Assembly (NCBI GenBank): GCA_016748015.1 | Contig: JAAOMT010000129.1 | Location: 1,193,650 to 1,257,649 of the forward strand | DNA: 64,000 nt | Source: Geosiphon pyriformis | Lineage: Eukaryota; Glomeromycota; Glomeromycetes; Archaeosporales; Geosiphonaceae | Reading direction: 5' to 3' | Part shown: positions 22,130-34,444 of the stretch, in pieces | Position numbering within the stretch: the first letter of the stretch is position 1 | How the letters are laid out: every line of letters starts with the position of its first letter | Position numbers and translations under genes: made by a program | Notes under the pieces: generated by a model | What the model saw: only the letters and a program-made list of their open reading frames with translations | Databases searched by the model: none | What the model was told of the DNA's origin: nothing

Positions 22130-25100
22130 TTGATTTAGTTTGGAAAATTGCTACATGTAATGCTCGGGACATAAACAATCCTGCAAAACAAGAAGATATT
22201 GTCCATTGACATAAGAATATAAGTAATTTGATTTTTATCATTACAGAAACTAAGTTGAAAAGTAGAGTCTATCCATGGATTACTAATAAGTTCAATGGTG
22301 TCCATGTTTTTACTTCTGGTTTAAATTCTGGATACTTGGATTCTGGTGTTGCCATTGTTATAAACTCTTCTTTGGCAAAACATATGTGTAAGGTTTCTGA
22401 GGTGCCTGGTCAGCTTTTATCCATTAGATTTCTTTTCAAAAATAAACTTTCTGTGTTAGTTTTGGGGCTTTATGCTGGTACTTTATCTGAAGTTCAGTTT
22501 TCACAGGCTGGTGAAATCAACTCTCTTATTACAAAGACTATTAACGAATCTTCTTTTATCATCTTTGGTGATAACTTCAATAAAGATGGTTCACAAAAAT
22601 GTGCTAGTTTTAAAAAGTGTATTGATTTGGGACTGGTCAATTCTTTGATAAGTAGTTCAGTTATGAATTGTCTTACATGGAAGAATTCAAAAGGTGTGGA
22701 AAAAACAATTGATTATGTATTGGTTTTATCAAATTTAGTTAATATGATAATGGATTGCAATATTATGAATGTTGAGAATCACTTTGACACTAATTATCAA
22801 GCTGTTTCTGTGTTAGTATGTCTGGGTGGTTTGCTGAACACTTAGTTGAATTCTCTTTGTAGACAGGTGAATAAGGATCACTAGAAGTTTGATTTTAAGG
22901 GGGCTGATAATGCAAAGTGGGGCAAGTTTAAAAATTCTATGGCAGCCAATGCTGCTATGTTCTCTGATAATTTTACTATTTCCAAGCAATCCTTAGACTT
23001 GGATGTAATATAAGATATGGTTTGCAAGATTATAATACTTTCGGCTAATGAGATATTCAAGAAGAAATGATTTAAGAGCTTTGATAGTATTTTTACTAGA
23101 GAATCTTCTAGGTTTCATAAGCTAGAGCTTTTGGTCTCAAAAATTGCTAAGGCCTTTCATGAGAAGGATATTGATAGATTCACTTTTCTTATGGACCACT
23201 GGAATTTTTTGGACAGTGTTATAGCTTCAATTGTGCAAGAAATTGTGAACTCTGGTACAGGTTTTGATCATGTACACTCAGCTCTTTTTAGTGTGCAAAA
23301 GACATATCATGTCTCTAAGCTTGCTGAGTTTTTGCAAGCTGAAGAATCAAGAATAAGATCAACTATTGATAAGTAGATGGAGAATTTTGCAGTTAACAAA
23401 GGTAACACAATCAGGAGTGTACTGGAGCGTCTTTTTCGAAAGGTGGTTTTGGACCACCTGGTGGTTGAAGATAAACTAATTCTGGAATCTGACTTAGTTA
23501 AAACCAAGGTTGATGTTATCATGAAAGGTTAAACTAGGAAGCATAATGTGGTGAAAGATTTTTCTGGTGATTAGTCTTATCAATATCGGCCTTTGGAGTA
23601 TGTTTTTGATAATGCTTTTTCAAATATTATGTGTTCAGTTGGTTTTGATGAGCTATTTGGAGTGGTTTTTAATCTGTTTAATGACAAAGCTGCTGGTCTT
23701 TCTGGAGTGTCAAACAAGCTTTGAAAGCATTATGACAAATTGGTCTTGGATATGCTTTTGGTGCTTTTGAACTCCTGTTTGTTTTGCGAGTCTGTGCCTA
23801 ATGCTTAAAAGGAAGCTTGAGTATTGATGATTCCAAAACTGTATGAGTAGAAAGAAGTTCTTACAAACACTTGACCTATTGTTTTAATTGAAACTGCCCA
23901 CAAAATCTTTTCCAAGATTTTCTTGGACAGAATTTCTTTGGCATGCAGCTCTTTTGATGTTTTGCATGGAAACAATTTCTTAGTCCTAAAAAGTATGACA
24001 ACACAATCTTCCATTTTTGCTGTAGATTCAATTATTGAGGATGCATTGGAAAAAAACCATGAATTCTGGTTGGTCTTGCAAGACATGTGAAAAACTTATA
24101 ACTCTGTCAGGTAAGAGCATCTTAGGAACAGTTTAGTTAGAATAAAGATGTGTGACAAGTTCATTAGATTTTTTGGTGATATTCATAATAGTTGTGTTAA
24201 TAGGATAATGACAGATTTTGGTCTAACAGATAGATATCAAATGCATAATGGTTTGAATCAGGGGGAAGTGTTCTTACCACTTTTCTGACACATATTTTAT
24301 GATTCTCTTTTGTGTAAAGTTAAAAAACAGAAAAGCATATGTAGTTATAGACTAAACTTTTATTTTATTGCCAGATCTGGTCATATAGAATCTTAGACTG
24401 AATTAACATCTTTTTTTGCTGCTGGTGCTTTTGTTGATGACACAATCTGGATTGGTAACAGCCAAGCTGCAACCCAACACATTTTTGATGTTGCTAGTGA
24501 GTTTTTTCATATCAATGACATTTCTATTAACAATGACAAGACAGTGGTAATTCTTATTAATTGCAGAGTTACATATTCTAAGTTGTTTATTAGTGGTTCA
24601 CCTATATCCATTGCCAAAAAAAGAGAGTTTTGTCACTACCTGAGAATTTTTTTGTCAACTGAGAGTTTATCAAAGCCTAACCTGGCTAAGGCAAATTCTA
24701 ATGTTAGGTTTTTCACCAATCTGGTTTTAAAAAAGGCCATTTCTAATAAACAATTTTCATATCTGGTGTCAGCAGTTCTCTACCCTATTGTCAGCTACAG
24801 AACACAGTTCAGTTTTGTTTCTATTGGTATGTGTAATAAGTAAGATTTTTTGATTCACAGGAGCTTAAAGCTAAAGTCCAGTTTACCTTTTGATTTTCTC
24901 AATAATGCACTTTATCATCCTTCATTGTATGATTTGAAAACTTTTGAGCAAGTCCAAGCTAAAAGCAAGATTGCTTTTATTATGTGTTTTACAAACTCTG
25001 TTGAGATTTTGGGTCAGTTGTTTTTTTATAGGTCACATAATTTGCAGGTTTTGTCTTGGAATACACTCCATCTATTGGTGTCCTTAGCCTGTATTAAAAT

Positions 25101-25726
25101 CAGTGCTTCTAATAATTTTTTGGCAGATTTGGTTTGCATTTTTTTTGGGTATGGTTTGTCTCTAGGTGGTCATGTGAACAATTTTTTTTATTTTCATGAT
25201 GGAACTCTTATGTTGTCTGTTTTTAGTGAAACTAGTTACTTTAAGTTTTTTTCATTACTTCAAAGATATGGTATTGCTTTTGTTGAACAGCTCTGTGGTA
25301 AAAATGAGGCTGTTTTTGATTGGAGAACATTCAAGTATTGAAAAAGACTGGACCCACATGACCCTATTCCTGAATGGTTTAAACTTTCTGTTGACTTTTT
25401 TAATGGTGTTGCTCTTTTTTCTGTCTGTTTTTCTCCTGTGGGTGTTGTTGAGTCTTTTGATATTTTAGAATCTAGTGAGTTTGAATTGGTTTCCAGTTAG
25501 TTATTAGGTCTTGGAAATAACAGCCTTTCTGTCTATATGAATGGATCTCTAAGGGACTTGGGAAGTGTTGACATAAAAGCTGGTACTGTGGTCTTTTTTG
25601 AGAATATAAGCCTGGATTTAGAGGTCAGGGTTTTTGGTTTAATGTCTTCTACTTTGGCTAAATTGCAGGCTATCATACTGGCTTTTGAGTGTGTTCCTCC
25701 TAATAGCTCAGTTAGTGTCTTTACAA
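22126..25726 (+). pseudogene. LINE copy A ORF2, 5' part (endonuclease and reverse transcriptase)
   Basis: Starts WKIATCNARDINNPAKQ (APE-type endonuclease) with ITETKL, LLSIRFLFKNKLSVLVLGLY and TIDYVLVLSNL. The GDFN motif is disturbed to GDNFN. Reverse transcriptase pieces include NDKAAGLSGVSNKL, MTDFGLTDRYQ-like and GAFVDDTIWIGNSQAATQH, where the catalytic FVDD (about 24429-24442) is intact. The RNase H domain begins VYMNGSLRDLG and is cut at about VFT by the Ty3 insertion. Many in-frame stops and several frameshifts. Confidence 0.87.
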
Positions 25727-25940
25727 TGTTACCAAACAAAATTAGAGATATTATTTAGCATGAAATTATCTTATAAATCCTATCATTAATTAGCATATAT
25801 TATCGTTTCAAATTATCACTTATTACATTAGCAAAATGTCCGAAATTATCATTTAATTAATAACCCAATTTATACACAACACAAATGTAACCTAATTGCA
25901 ATAATCAAATCATGCAATACCCCGAACTATGTAACATTCA

Positions 25941-26060
25941 AAAGTTCGCCAAAATTTGTAGAAATTTGTCAAAATAATTGATAGTTCACTGAAATATCTA
26001 ATAGTTTGCAGAAATAACTTGTAGTTCGCCAAAATGTATCTTTAGTTCAGTGAAATTGTA
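25941..26060 (+). repeat. about 20 bp degenerate direct repeats in the LTR, upstream of TATA
   Basis: The word AGTTCRCCGAAAT recurs with AGTT at 25943, 25983, 26003, 26023 and 26044, and a further worn unit near 25962. The same array is present in the 3' LTR and, reversed, in the solo LTR. Its place just upstream of the TATA box suggests an enhancer, by inference. Confidence 0.75.
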
Positions 26061-26106
26061 GAAAATAGCAAAGTTCAAGTTCATAGAATAGTGTTATAAC
26101 AAGTTG

Positions 26107-26114
26107 TATAAAAG
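26107..26114 (+). promoter_or_regulatory. LTR TATA box
   Basis: TATAAAAG, the only good TATA box in the LTR, repeated at 34966-34973 in the 3' LTR. It likely sets the U3/R border about 25-30 bases downstream. Confidence 0.65.
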
Positions 26115-26708
26115 AAGAGCATCTCTCTTCGAAAAAATGTATCTTACTTTAGATTTATCACTTAAAACCATTCCTATATACACAAAAAGAAATAAATATC
26201 AAATAATTCGAAAAACCAAATTTTTTAATTATTGCACTTGAAAAATTCCCAAAACCCAACTAACATTTTGAAATTGATTAGCTACCAATTTCAGTAAACT
26301 GTTAATGACTCTAGGCCTGGATAAAAAAACGTTTCCCTTGATAAAATCCTATTTCTTTTACATTTCTTTTATTTTTTTTTTCTTTTTTTATTACAATCAT
26401 TAAGGTAGCCTACAGACAAGATTCCTGTAGAAAAGTTGACTTTCACAGCAAAGTAACTACACATTTTTTGTGAGCTTCCAGATGAGCAATTCCTGAGAAA
26501 GAGTTGACGTTTACTACAACATAACTACATAAAGCAACTGGCATAGAATTGGCCATTCCACTTATAAGCCCAGCAAGTTCAAATTATAAGAGATAATTTA
26601 AAGATAAATTCAGTTACTGGAGGTCCAACTACTTCCTGGAAACGTGAATTCACAACAAATCAACATTAACAACATTTAAGAAAAGAGACCAAAAATCTCC
26701 AGTAACAT

Positions 26709-28450
26709 TTGGTGCTCTCTTACAGAAATAACACAGCAACAACAAAATTCAAAGTGGTGACCACACCAGACGCAACAACTCTAGAGTATTACCAATTAAT
26801 TTACATTCACTGCAAGCAAAGATTCAACATTCCAGATGGAATTGAAGTTGTCAAGAAATTAGTATACCAATACATTGAAAACTGCATCAACAATTATCTT
26901 TTTGGAAATTACAATATCTCAGAAGTTAGAAGCAATCTTTACAATAATTTAGCACACTATTCACAGTTGGAAACTGAAGACCTTAACAGTGAAACACTTG
27001 CCACTTATTTTCACAAACTTAATTTTAACATTATCAAATACTGTAAAGAAACATATCCAGTGCAGTCTCAATACTCTATTGATTTTGAATCGGAAACAGA
27101 AACAAGCAACAAAGGCAAAAACAAATTAAAACAATACTCAAAAACCACCCCAAATACTCCAACACTACCAAAAACAACTGCCAAACATTTACAAACACCT
27201 GAACAAAGAACCAGTTTAAAACTTCCACTTACTATCACACTTTTTCCAGCTTCACTTGCACAAGCACAAATGCCTAATTCACCCTTGAATCGATTTGCAA
27301 GACCAAAAGATTTTACATCACTCAAAAGTCCCATCAGACAACAAGAACCCCTTTAAACTAATTCCAATCTTCTTGACTTTCTAGCTGAAAATCAAAGTGA
27401 ACACTCTAAGACAGCAGCAAACGAAAAAAATGAACCTGAAATATCTGAAGAAAAATCAATAGACAGTGAAAACAAAGAAGACGAAATGACAACATACATT
27501 GCAAAAATCCCTGAATTTAATGGAGAAGACATTGAGACCAGTCCCCAAGAATGGCTCGACCAAGTTACTAAAGCTGGAGATGCAAATGGATGGAATGCTG
27601 CCAGAATGTTAAGAACAATTCCCTACTTTCTCAAAGAAACAGCATGAGAATGGTTTGAAAACTTGGCCGTCCCATTTAATAATTGGAACGCTTTCAAAGC
27701 AGTCTTCCTTGAACAGTTCACCAACAATAATACCTCCATTACCCTTCACAATCATTTTCGAAATATCAAACAAGAACCCTCTGAATCTGTTATGACTTAT
27801 ATTGGGAAATTCAACAAACTTCTCAAACGAATTCGCCAACTCGAAACAAACAATTATTATTCTAATGCTCAAATCTTGGATTAATTTATCACTGGTCTAA
27901 AAGATAAACTAATTAAAAAGGTTCGTCCATATGCACCAGAAGATTTAAACTCTGCCATACAGTATGTGAAAAGATACAAAATGGCCATGGAAGAGGCCAA
28001 TTGCACAAAACTTGTAAATTTGGCAATTGGAGAAACCAGCTCAGCAGCTAAGGAAAAAATTGACCAACTCACAAAGAAGGTTGAAAACTATTTCACCCAT
28101 CAACAACAACAGCAACCCCAAAGATATCAACCACTCCAAAGATGAAATCAAAATAACTTTGCACTACTTTCCAATAACCAGCCTCAGAATTGCCATTACT
28201 GTGGAATCTCTGGCCACTGGAAAAAAGATTGCAGAAAGCTACAACAAGACCAACAAAATAGGAGTAATCAACGTTACTCTCCACTACAGCAATCTTATTA
28301 TCAACCACTACCACCAGCTTATTATCCACCAAGACCCCAATACCAAAATAACTATTATTAGCCTGCCCCACAGCCAATCCAATAGCAATACCAACAACCA
28401 CCCACACAACATTATCAAGTACCTGCTCGAAAACTGATTACACAAAATCA
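26709..28450 (+). pseudogene. Ty3 gag: N-terminal extension, capsid-like region, zinc knuckle
   Basis: One frame runs from 26709 through the knuckle, with stops at 27354, about 27645 (TGA) and 27882 (TAA). The first 215 residues (YQLIYIHCKQRFNIPDGIE, NISEVRSNLYNNLAHYSQL, then a Thr/Pro-rich linker) have no ATG near their start. The first ATG of the capsid part is 27486 (MTTYIAKIPEFNGED), followed by SPQEWLDQVTKAGDANGW, WNAFKAVFLEQF and ESVMTYIGKFNKLLKRI, the usual Ty3 capsid pattern. The knuckle CHYCGISGHWKKDC at 28191-28232 is intact. A Gln/Tyr/Pro-rich tail follows. Confidence 0.88.
26710..26727 (+). promoter_or_regulatory. primer binding site (PBS)
   Basis: Two bases after the 5' LTR the sequence is TGGTGCTCTCTTAC; a TGG start is typical for pairing with a tRNA CCA end. 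The tRNA was not identified. Confidence 0.55.
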
Positions 28451-28610
28451 ATTCATACCACAAAACCGATACCAAGTAAACAACAATAGAATCAGTTCGA
28501 ACAACCAATTGGTTTCCCGAAATTCCATTCAACCAAGACCCAACCACTACCATACTCAATCCAGTTATTTAACAATGCCAGAAGAACAGGATTTTCACCA
28601 TACTGCACCC

Positions 28611-30459
28611 TCAAAAGATAGCACTGCACAACAAAACCCTTCCTATACTCCCACCAGCCAGAATTGCTGAAAATGCTAACCTTTCAGATATATTCCCTTT
28701 TGAGTTCGAAGCAAATGAGTTACCATTTCTGCTTAGCAATGCAGCCGCCAATAAACAAAAAGCAATCATGGCTATGTACACTGAAACAGAAGTCGAAGGA
28801 AAGACAATTCGCTTGATTCTAAACAGTGGATCTGCCGGAAGCATTATTACCTACTAGTTAATGCAACAGTTGAAGAGAAATGTCGACCGACCAGCTTAAA
28901 CAGTAATTGTCACTGCTGATGGCATGAAAAAGACCCCAGTAGGAGAAATTGACAATTTTCCATTCACTCTTAATGGAATCATCATTTCAGTCAAAGTTTT
29001 TGTAATAGATGCACCCCAGTACCAAGCTCTTGTCAAAAATGATTGGCTTCAAAAAGCCAATACTAATTTGAATTGGGAAACACAAGAGTTAACAATCTCC
29101 TACCAAGAACAACATGCCTGAGTACCTGCCACTTATGGTACATTCAATAAATGCTCTGAAAAAGCCCCGGCTTTTGAATTCAAACCGGAAGAGGAAAAAC
29201 CCCTCATTGAAACATTCATGGCTCTTAAATCAATGTCCAACTGGACTGATGAAACAGAACAAGAACATTTTACCCCACACTGTGAACCCGAAACCTCTGG
29301 ATGAAATATACCTTACTCAAAACCTGAACCAAGAAAACAATGCCCCTATATTCCCCTTAAATGTAAGGACTGCTACAAGAAACTATCATCAATGGGGGCC
29401 TGCATTTTACCTGAACAAGAATATGAAAATCATACTTGTTATTACTGCAAGGCTTGCCACAGAGAACGATAGGGCCATCTAATAAAAAGAAGCGGAAAAT
29501 GGGACAACACCCCTTGTTTGACTTGTGGAAATATGCTACTGGAAGAATGCAATTGAATTGATGTAGCCATAAGAGGAGGAGTCTGTAATCAAATCTGCCA
29601 ATATGCTTTATCAATTTCAGAAAAAGTCAAAGGAGGAACGCCCTTTGATGCAGTATACAACAGTGCTTTCAACAAACTGTACCATTACCCTTATGATGCC
29701 GAAATGATTTTCGACCTAGCAATGGCTTTAATCAACGGAGCCACTCAAGAAACTGTTTGTCAAATAAAAAAATCAGAATACATTGCATACACCTTTGAAA
29801 TTGCTGGATACAATTATGAAGATGAAGTAAAAGTATATTACCAAATTGCCAGTCACACTTATCTAACCAAAGAAGCTCAAATTCAACAATTAGAGCAAAT
29901 GAACATTAGGCTATGTGAAAAATGCATTGTGTTTTGTGATGAACAGTGGTGTCCTGAATGCTATGTTCTTAGCATCCCCTTGCTCAGTGAAAATGATAAG
30001 AACAAAATTGAATTTGGAGAACCTAAAGCAATAGAAGAAATTGAAACAACACCCATCTATCTTATCAAAAATCAGCCTGCCTTACAACTCAAATACTTCA
30101 ACAACAATGGACAAGAAATAAAACCCAAAAAAGCATATAAAATTAATGCTGGATATGACCTAAGATATCCAGACAAGAATACTTTTGTTTTCAAACCCAA
30201 ATCTTTCACAAAAATCAACCTCAAAATTGCACTCGAAATTCCGCCAGGAGCAATAGTTCAAATTGCCTCCCAGTCCTCTCTGGCAAGCAAAAGAATCAAT
30301 GTCAGAAGAGGAATAATTGATGCTGGATATATGGAAGACATTACAGTGATGCTTCAAAATGAAACTGACAAACCATTCAAGATCGACCATGATGAAAAAA
30401 TTGCCCAAGCTATTTACCTACTCCTAATTAACATTGTGGGTTTGCAACTAGTCAATTAA
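28611..30459 (+). pseudogene. Ty3 protease, Cys-rich segment and dUTPase
   Basis: One frame, different from gag. Protease: IRLILNSGSAGSIITY, where the active Asp is Asn (28822-28824), then QYQALVKNDWLQKANTN. A segment of roughly 280 residues with repeated Cys pairs follows: CKDC, CYYCKACH, CLTCGNM, CNQIC, CEKC, CDEQWCPEC. The dUTPase (about 30079-30459) has motif 1 INAGYDLRYP, motif 2 PPGAIVQIASQSSLA (normally RSS), motif 3 GIIDAGYMEDITVML (normally Y.G.I) and motif 4 DEKIAQAI. dUTPase removes dUTP so that uracil is not built into DNA. Stops at TAG/TGA sites (28856, about 29120 and others) kill this copy. Confidence 0.85.
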
Positions 30460-32380
30460 AGAGAACAATTAGAAAAAAGTGATAGAGGAACCCAAGATTT
30501 TGGTTTAACTAGATGATTCACAGTTTCAGTTAATATAGCTCTTAATACACAGAACAAATCCCACCAGATTTTCAGACTTCTACAACCAATTATTATTTCA
30601 CCCTTTAGAGAACATCCGGAAATCTACACCTGCCCAAAGCCAACAACCACACAACAAATTTTTGAGTCCAATAAACAAGTCTGCTTGGAACATAATATTT
30701 TGATTTCAAACATTTATATTCCAGAAGGAACAAAGAAAGTCTGAGTTACTTTTTACAATCCCAACAATTACCCCATAATTTTATTAAATAATTTAGAAAT
30801 TGGAGTTATTCACAGTAATATATTTCAACAAAAATTACCCCAAACAGTTCCCAATTTCTCTGAAATTATTGGACATTCACTACCAAAAATCAATCCAAAC
30901 CCCAGCTCCGAAAACTACCATGTTGTCATGGAAAAACTATCTCGAATCAACATAGGACAACTTGAACCACAACAACAGACCCAGCTCAAAGAGCTAATTG
31001 CAGAATTTGCCAATATTTTTGCTGAAAACAAGAATGACTTAGAATGAACTGATTTGGTCTAACACCAAATTTATACAGAAGATGCCAAACCAAGAAGACA
31101 ATAAGCATATCGAGTTGCTCCAGAAAGCCACCAATTCATCCGAGAAGAAGTACAACAAATGCTTAACAATGGGCTCATCCAACTCTCCATGAGTCCTTGG
31201 ACTTCACCTGTAGTGCTAGTTAAAAAAAAAATAGAAAGATCCAATTTTGTGTTGACTATCGACAACTCAACAGTGTTATAATTGGAAATGCCTACCCTCT
31301 TTCCCAGATTAATGACATGTTAGATGCCCTTGGAAAATCCAAATACTTTTTAACACTAGATTTAGAAAGTGGTTACTGGCAAGTTGCTATGGATCTTAAA
31401 GATTGCCCCAAGATAGCATTCACCACCCAAGGCAAAAATTACGAGTTCAATGTAATGCTTTTTGGATTATGCAATACACCAGCAATGTTTCAGAGATTAA
31501 TGGATGTTGTGTACCAAGGACTTCTTTGGAAGTCAGTAGTTGTTTATCTTGACGATACTGATGTTTATTCTCTATCATTCAAATTATACTTAAAACACCT
31601 GCAAAAAGTTTTTCAATGATTATGAAAAGCAGGACTAAAACTCAACATTGAAAAATGCTACTTTGGAAAAACAAGCTTGGCCTTCCTTGGGCATATTATT
31701 AGTAAAGATGAAATCAAACCGGACCCTGGAAAAATCAGCATTATCAAAAACTTCAAAACTCCTCGAAACATTACAGAACTAAGAAGATTCATAGGATTAG
31801 CATCCTACTATTGGAAGTTTATCAAAAGATTTTCGGAAATTGCAAAACCCCTCAACCAGCTCACCACCAAAAACGTTGAATACAAATAGACTATCAAACA
31901 CCAAAAAGCTTTTGAAATTCTCAAGGAAAAACTGACAACAGCTCCAATCCTCGCCTACCTGGATTTCAGCAACTGATTTCGATTAGCAACAGATGCCTCT
32001 TATACTGCCTTTGGTGCTATCCTATCACAATTGGATGACAATAGAAATGAGCGAGTAATTGCCTATGCCAGCAGAACATTAAAACCAGCTGAGAAAAATT
32101 AACCTGCCACAGAACTAGAAACAGCAGCCATAATTTGGGCCCTATACCACTTCAACTTTTATCTCAGGCCTAAAGAATTCGATATTATCACTGATAATAT
32201 TGGACTCAAATAGCTTCAGAATAAAAATACTCAGCTAAATGCAAAACAAACCCGATCGACAGGATTTCTAGCAAACTATCGATACATAGTACATCACAAA
32301 CCAGGAAAACTCCACACCAATGTTGACTGTCTCTTCAGAATAAGACAAGATTAGAAAACACAAAAAACCAACACTCAACT
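30460..32380 (+). pseudogene. Ty3 reverse transcriptase and RNase H
   Basis: A linker (REHPEIYTCPKPTTTQQI, QTVPNFSEIIGHSLPKI) leads to the RT: VEKLSRINI-like start, APESHQFIREEVQQMLNNG, SPWTSPVVLVKKK, then a frameshift in an A-run near 31225. After it come FCVDYRQLNSV, DLESGYWQVAMDLKDC, YLDD at about 31545-31556 (intact), FLGHIISKDEIKPDPGK and ELRRFIGLASYYWKFIK. RNase H: FRLATDASYTAFGAILSQ, ETAAIIWALYHFNFY and ITDNIGLK. Two TGA codons after VFQ replace Arg in the usual 'LR.AGLKL' block, a clear CGA to TGA change. Confidence 0.92.
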
Positions 32381-32459
32381 TAACCAACCAAAAGAGCCAA
32401 CAAAAAATGAATTCAGAAAACTACAACAATCTCAAACAATATTTGGAAACATTAACAAT

Positions 32460-33792
32460 CCCAACAGATTGGTCTCTAGATGAAAAACATTGACTACAAC
32501 AACAAGCCAAACAATATTTTCTACACAACAACATTATTTATTATCGAAATTTCAAAAACCCAAACAAACTACTCAGATTAATACAAGAACAGGAAAAAAA
32601 AACCATATTATATAATATGCACTCAGATCCTTCATTAGCACACTTCAGAAAAGATAGCACCACCCAAAGAACACTAGAATACTATTTTTGGCCTCAAATA
32701 AGAAAAAACATTCATGAATATGTTGAATCTTGTGATAGTTGTCAAAGAAGAGGAGGAACACGTTCTACTGAACCATTAAATCCAATCAAAGTTGGACAAC
32801 CCTTTGACTGAGTTGGTATCAATTTAGTCAGACCACTATCTATTACCACTCAAGAAAACCGTTATATTGCAGTAGCTGTAGACTATCTTACTAAATGGCC
32901 TGAAGCCAGAGCCATTCAATGAACAGATGCGAAATCAGTAGCAAATTTCATCTATGAAGACATCATTTGTAGACACGAATGTCCAATTGAACTTTTATCT
33001 GATCAGGGGACACACTTTGTGAACAACCTAATACAAGAAATTTGCGAACAATTCAATGTCAAAAGACCTCTGTCTTCACCTTACCATCCACAAACAAATG
33101 GATTTGTGAAACGTTTTAACAGAACATTGTGTGAGTCATTAGCCAAAGTCTCAACCGATTTTGAGTAAGAGTGGGATATCTTTATTCCATTAGTGTTGCT
33201 AGCATACAGAACACTAAAACAAGATATCACAAAACACACACCATTTGATTTAACTTACAGAAGGACAGCAACATTACCAATTAGTTTCACAGTGGAAACA
33301 TACCCAGCACAACCAATTGATGAAAACAATTTCCAAGAAATGCTTCAGCGAAGAGCCTACACTCTGCTTAGCACATTGGAAGGAAAACAACAAATAGCAG
33401 CCATCCATATTGAACACTCCCAAGCTTGACAAAAAGAACAGCATGATGACAAATTGCCTCCAGTCACCAATGAATTTAAAATCGGAAACAAAGTTCTCTT
33501 ACACAGAACTAAAGCTGAAAAACAATGGAATGGAAAATTTGAAAATAAATGAGATGGACCATTCTTTATTCATGAAGTCCTAGGCAACGGATCATACAAG
33601 CTAAGACTTGATGACAAAATCCTAGCAAAAGTTGCACATGGAGATCATTTGAAACACTATCATTCCAGAAACAATCCTGAACCATTAATTCCACAAATTG
33701 GTACATATTCCTCTTTAGTCAATCCTGAAGATATTCCCTGAAACTTAGAACCAATAGTTGTCATTGAACAATCTTCCAATCTGAACACTTAA
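32460..33792 (+). pseudogene. Ty3 integrase with C-terminal GPF module
   Basis: The HHCC zinc domain is present (MHSDPSLAHFRKDS ... CDSCQRRG, about 32617-32755). The catalytic core has AVDYLTKWPEA (first Asp), LLSDQGTHFV (second Asp) and HPQTNGFVKRFNRTL, where the catalytic Glu has become Lys (33109-33111). Then VLLAYRTLKQDITKHTPF, NKVLLHRTKAEKQWNGKF and the GPF module as K-stop-DGPFFIHEVLGNGSYKL, where TGA replaces Trp. Further TGA stops replace Arg, such as FD-stop-VGINLVRPL. Ends NLEPIVVIEQSSNLNT. Confidence 0.93.
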
Positions 33793-33898
33793 TTTAATTT
33801 TACTAGTTATTCCCTTATAATTTAAAAACAATCAAAACAAAAATAACATAAAAACCCATACACCAAAAATAATTTTCTTTTATTTCAAATTTCTTATA

Positions 33899-34444
33899 AT
33901 GACTATTCTTCAAAACATTCAACAATTATCCCAAAAACTAATGTTAGCTTTAAAAACAATACTCGAATTATCCATTACTGTTACTAAAAACCACATTAAT
34001 TATACCCAAACAGAAGTAGTTACAAATTTAGCTCCAAATTCACAAAAATATCACCCATATAAGAAAAACACAAGAAGTTATTCTGGAATTCATCTGCCAG
34101 AACTTTTAAAGCTTGCTTTAAAAAAAAACCTAATGCTCACTCTGATTAGTATTCCACCAAATGCTACAATTCAACAAAGACTTCAACTGTGTCTTAATGA
34201 GGAAAACACTGAATATCCTCCAATCTATAGATATTTCCACATTGGAAAAACACTCTATGAACAGAAACTGGAACTTACAACAGCAAACCTCACAAAAGAA
34301 GCTATTTAGAAACAACTCCACAACAAATTCAAGACAACAGCTGGACCAACAAACAGTTGCTACAAGCTCAGAGCTGCTCTTAGACTTTATGACCTATTTC
34401 ACACCTGTGAAAATGTCCTACAAAACCAATTTTACGACCTTTGA
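33899..34444 (+). CDS. extra ORF between integrase and 3' LTR (ORF3), unknown function
   Basis: ATG at 33899 (MTILQNIQQLSQKLML), TAG at 34307-34309, then the same frame continues (KQLHNKFKTTAGP, CYKLRAALRLYDLFHTC) to TGA at 34442-34444: about 181 residues if the TAG is a mutated codon. Charged and helical, with LPELLKLALKKNL and NEENTEYPPIYRYFHIGK; no membrane segment or signal peptide, so not envelope-like. It has its own ATG about 105 bases after pol. No family recognised. An overlapping frame up to 34574 is probably a shadow. Confidence 0.5.

Larger units (their letters stand above)
25727..26707 (+). repeat. 5' LTR
   Basis: 981 bases, TGTTAC at the start and GTAACA at the end. Contains a run of about 20 bp degenerate repeats (25941-26060) and a TATA box at 26107-26114, and AAATAAA near 26185 as a possible poly(A) signal. 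Confidence 0.95.

Noticed and set aside
25941-26060. CRISPR-like regular repeats
   Set aside because: Units are degenerate, have no unique spacers of fixed length, and lie inside an LTR of a eukaryotic element.
29704-30459. dUTPase ORF as an independent host gene
   Set aside because: It shares the frame of the protease upstream, has retroelement sequence on both sides, and shows the same transition damage.
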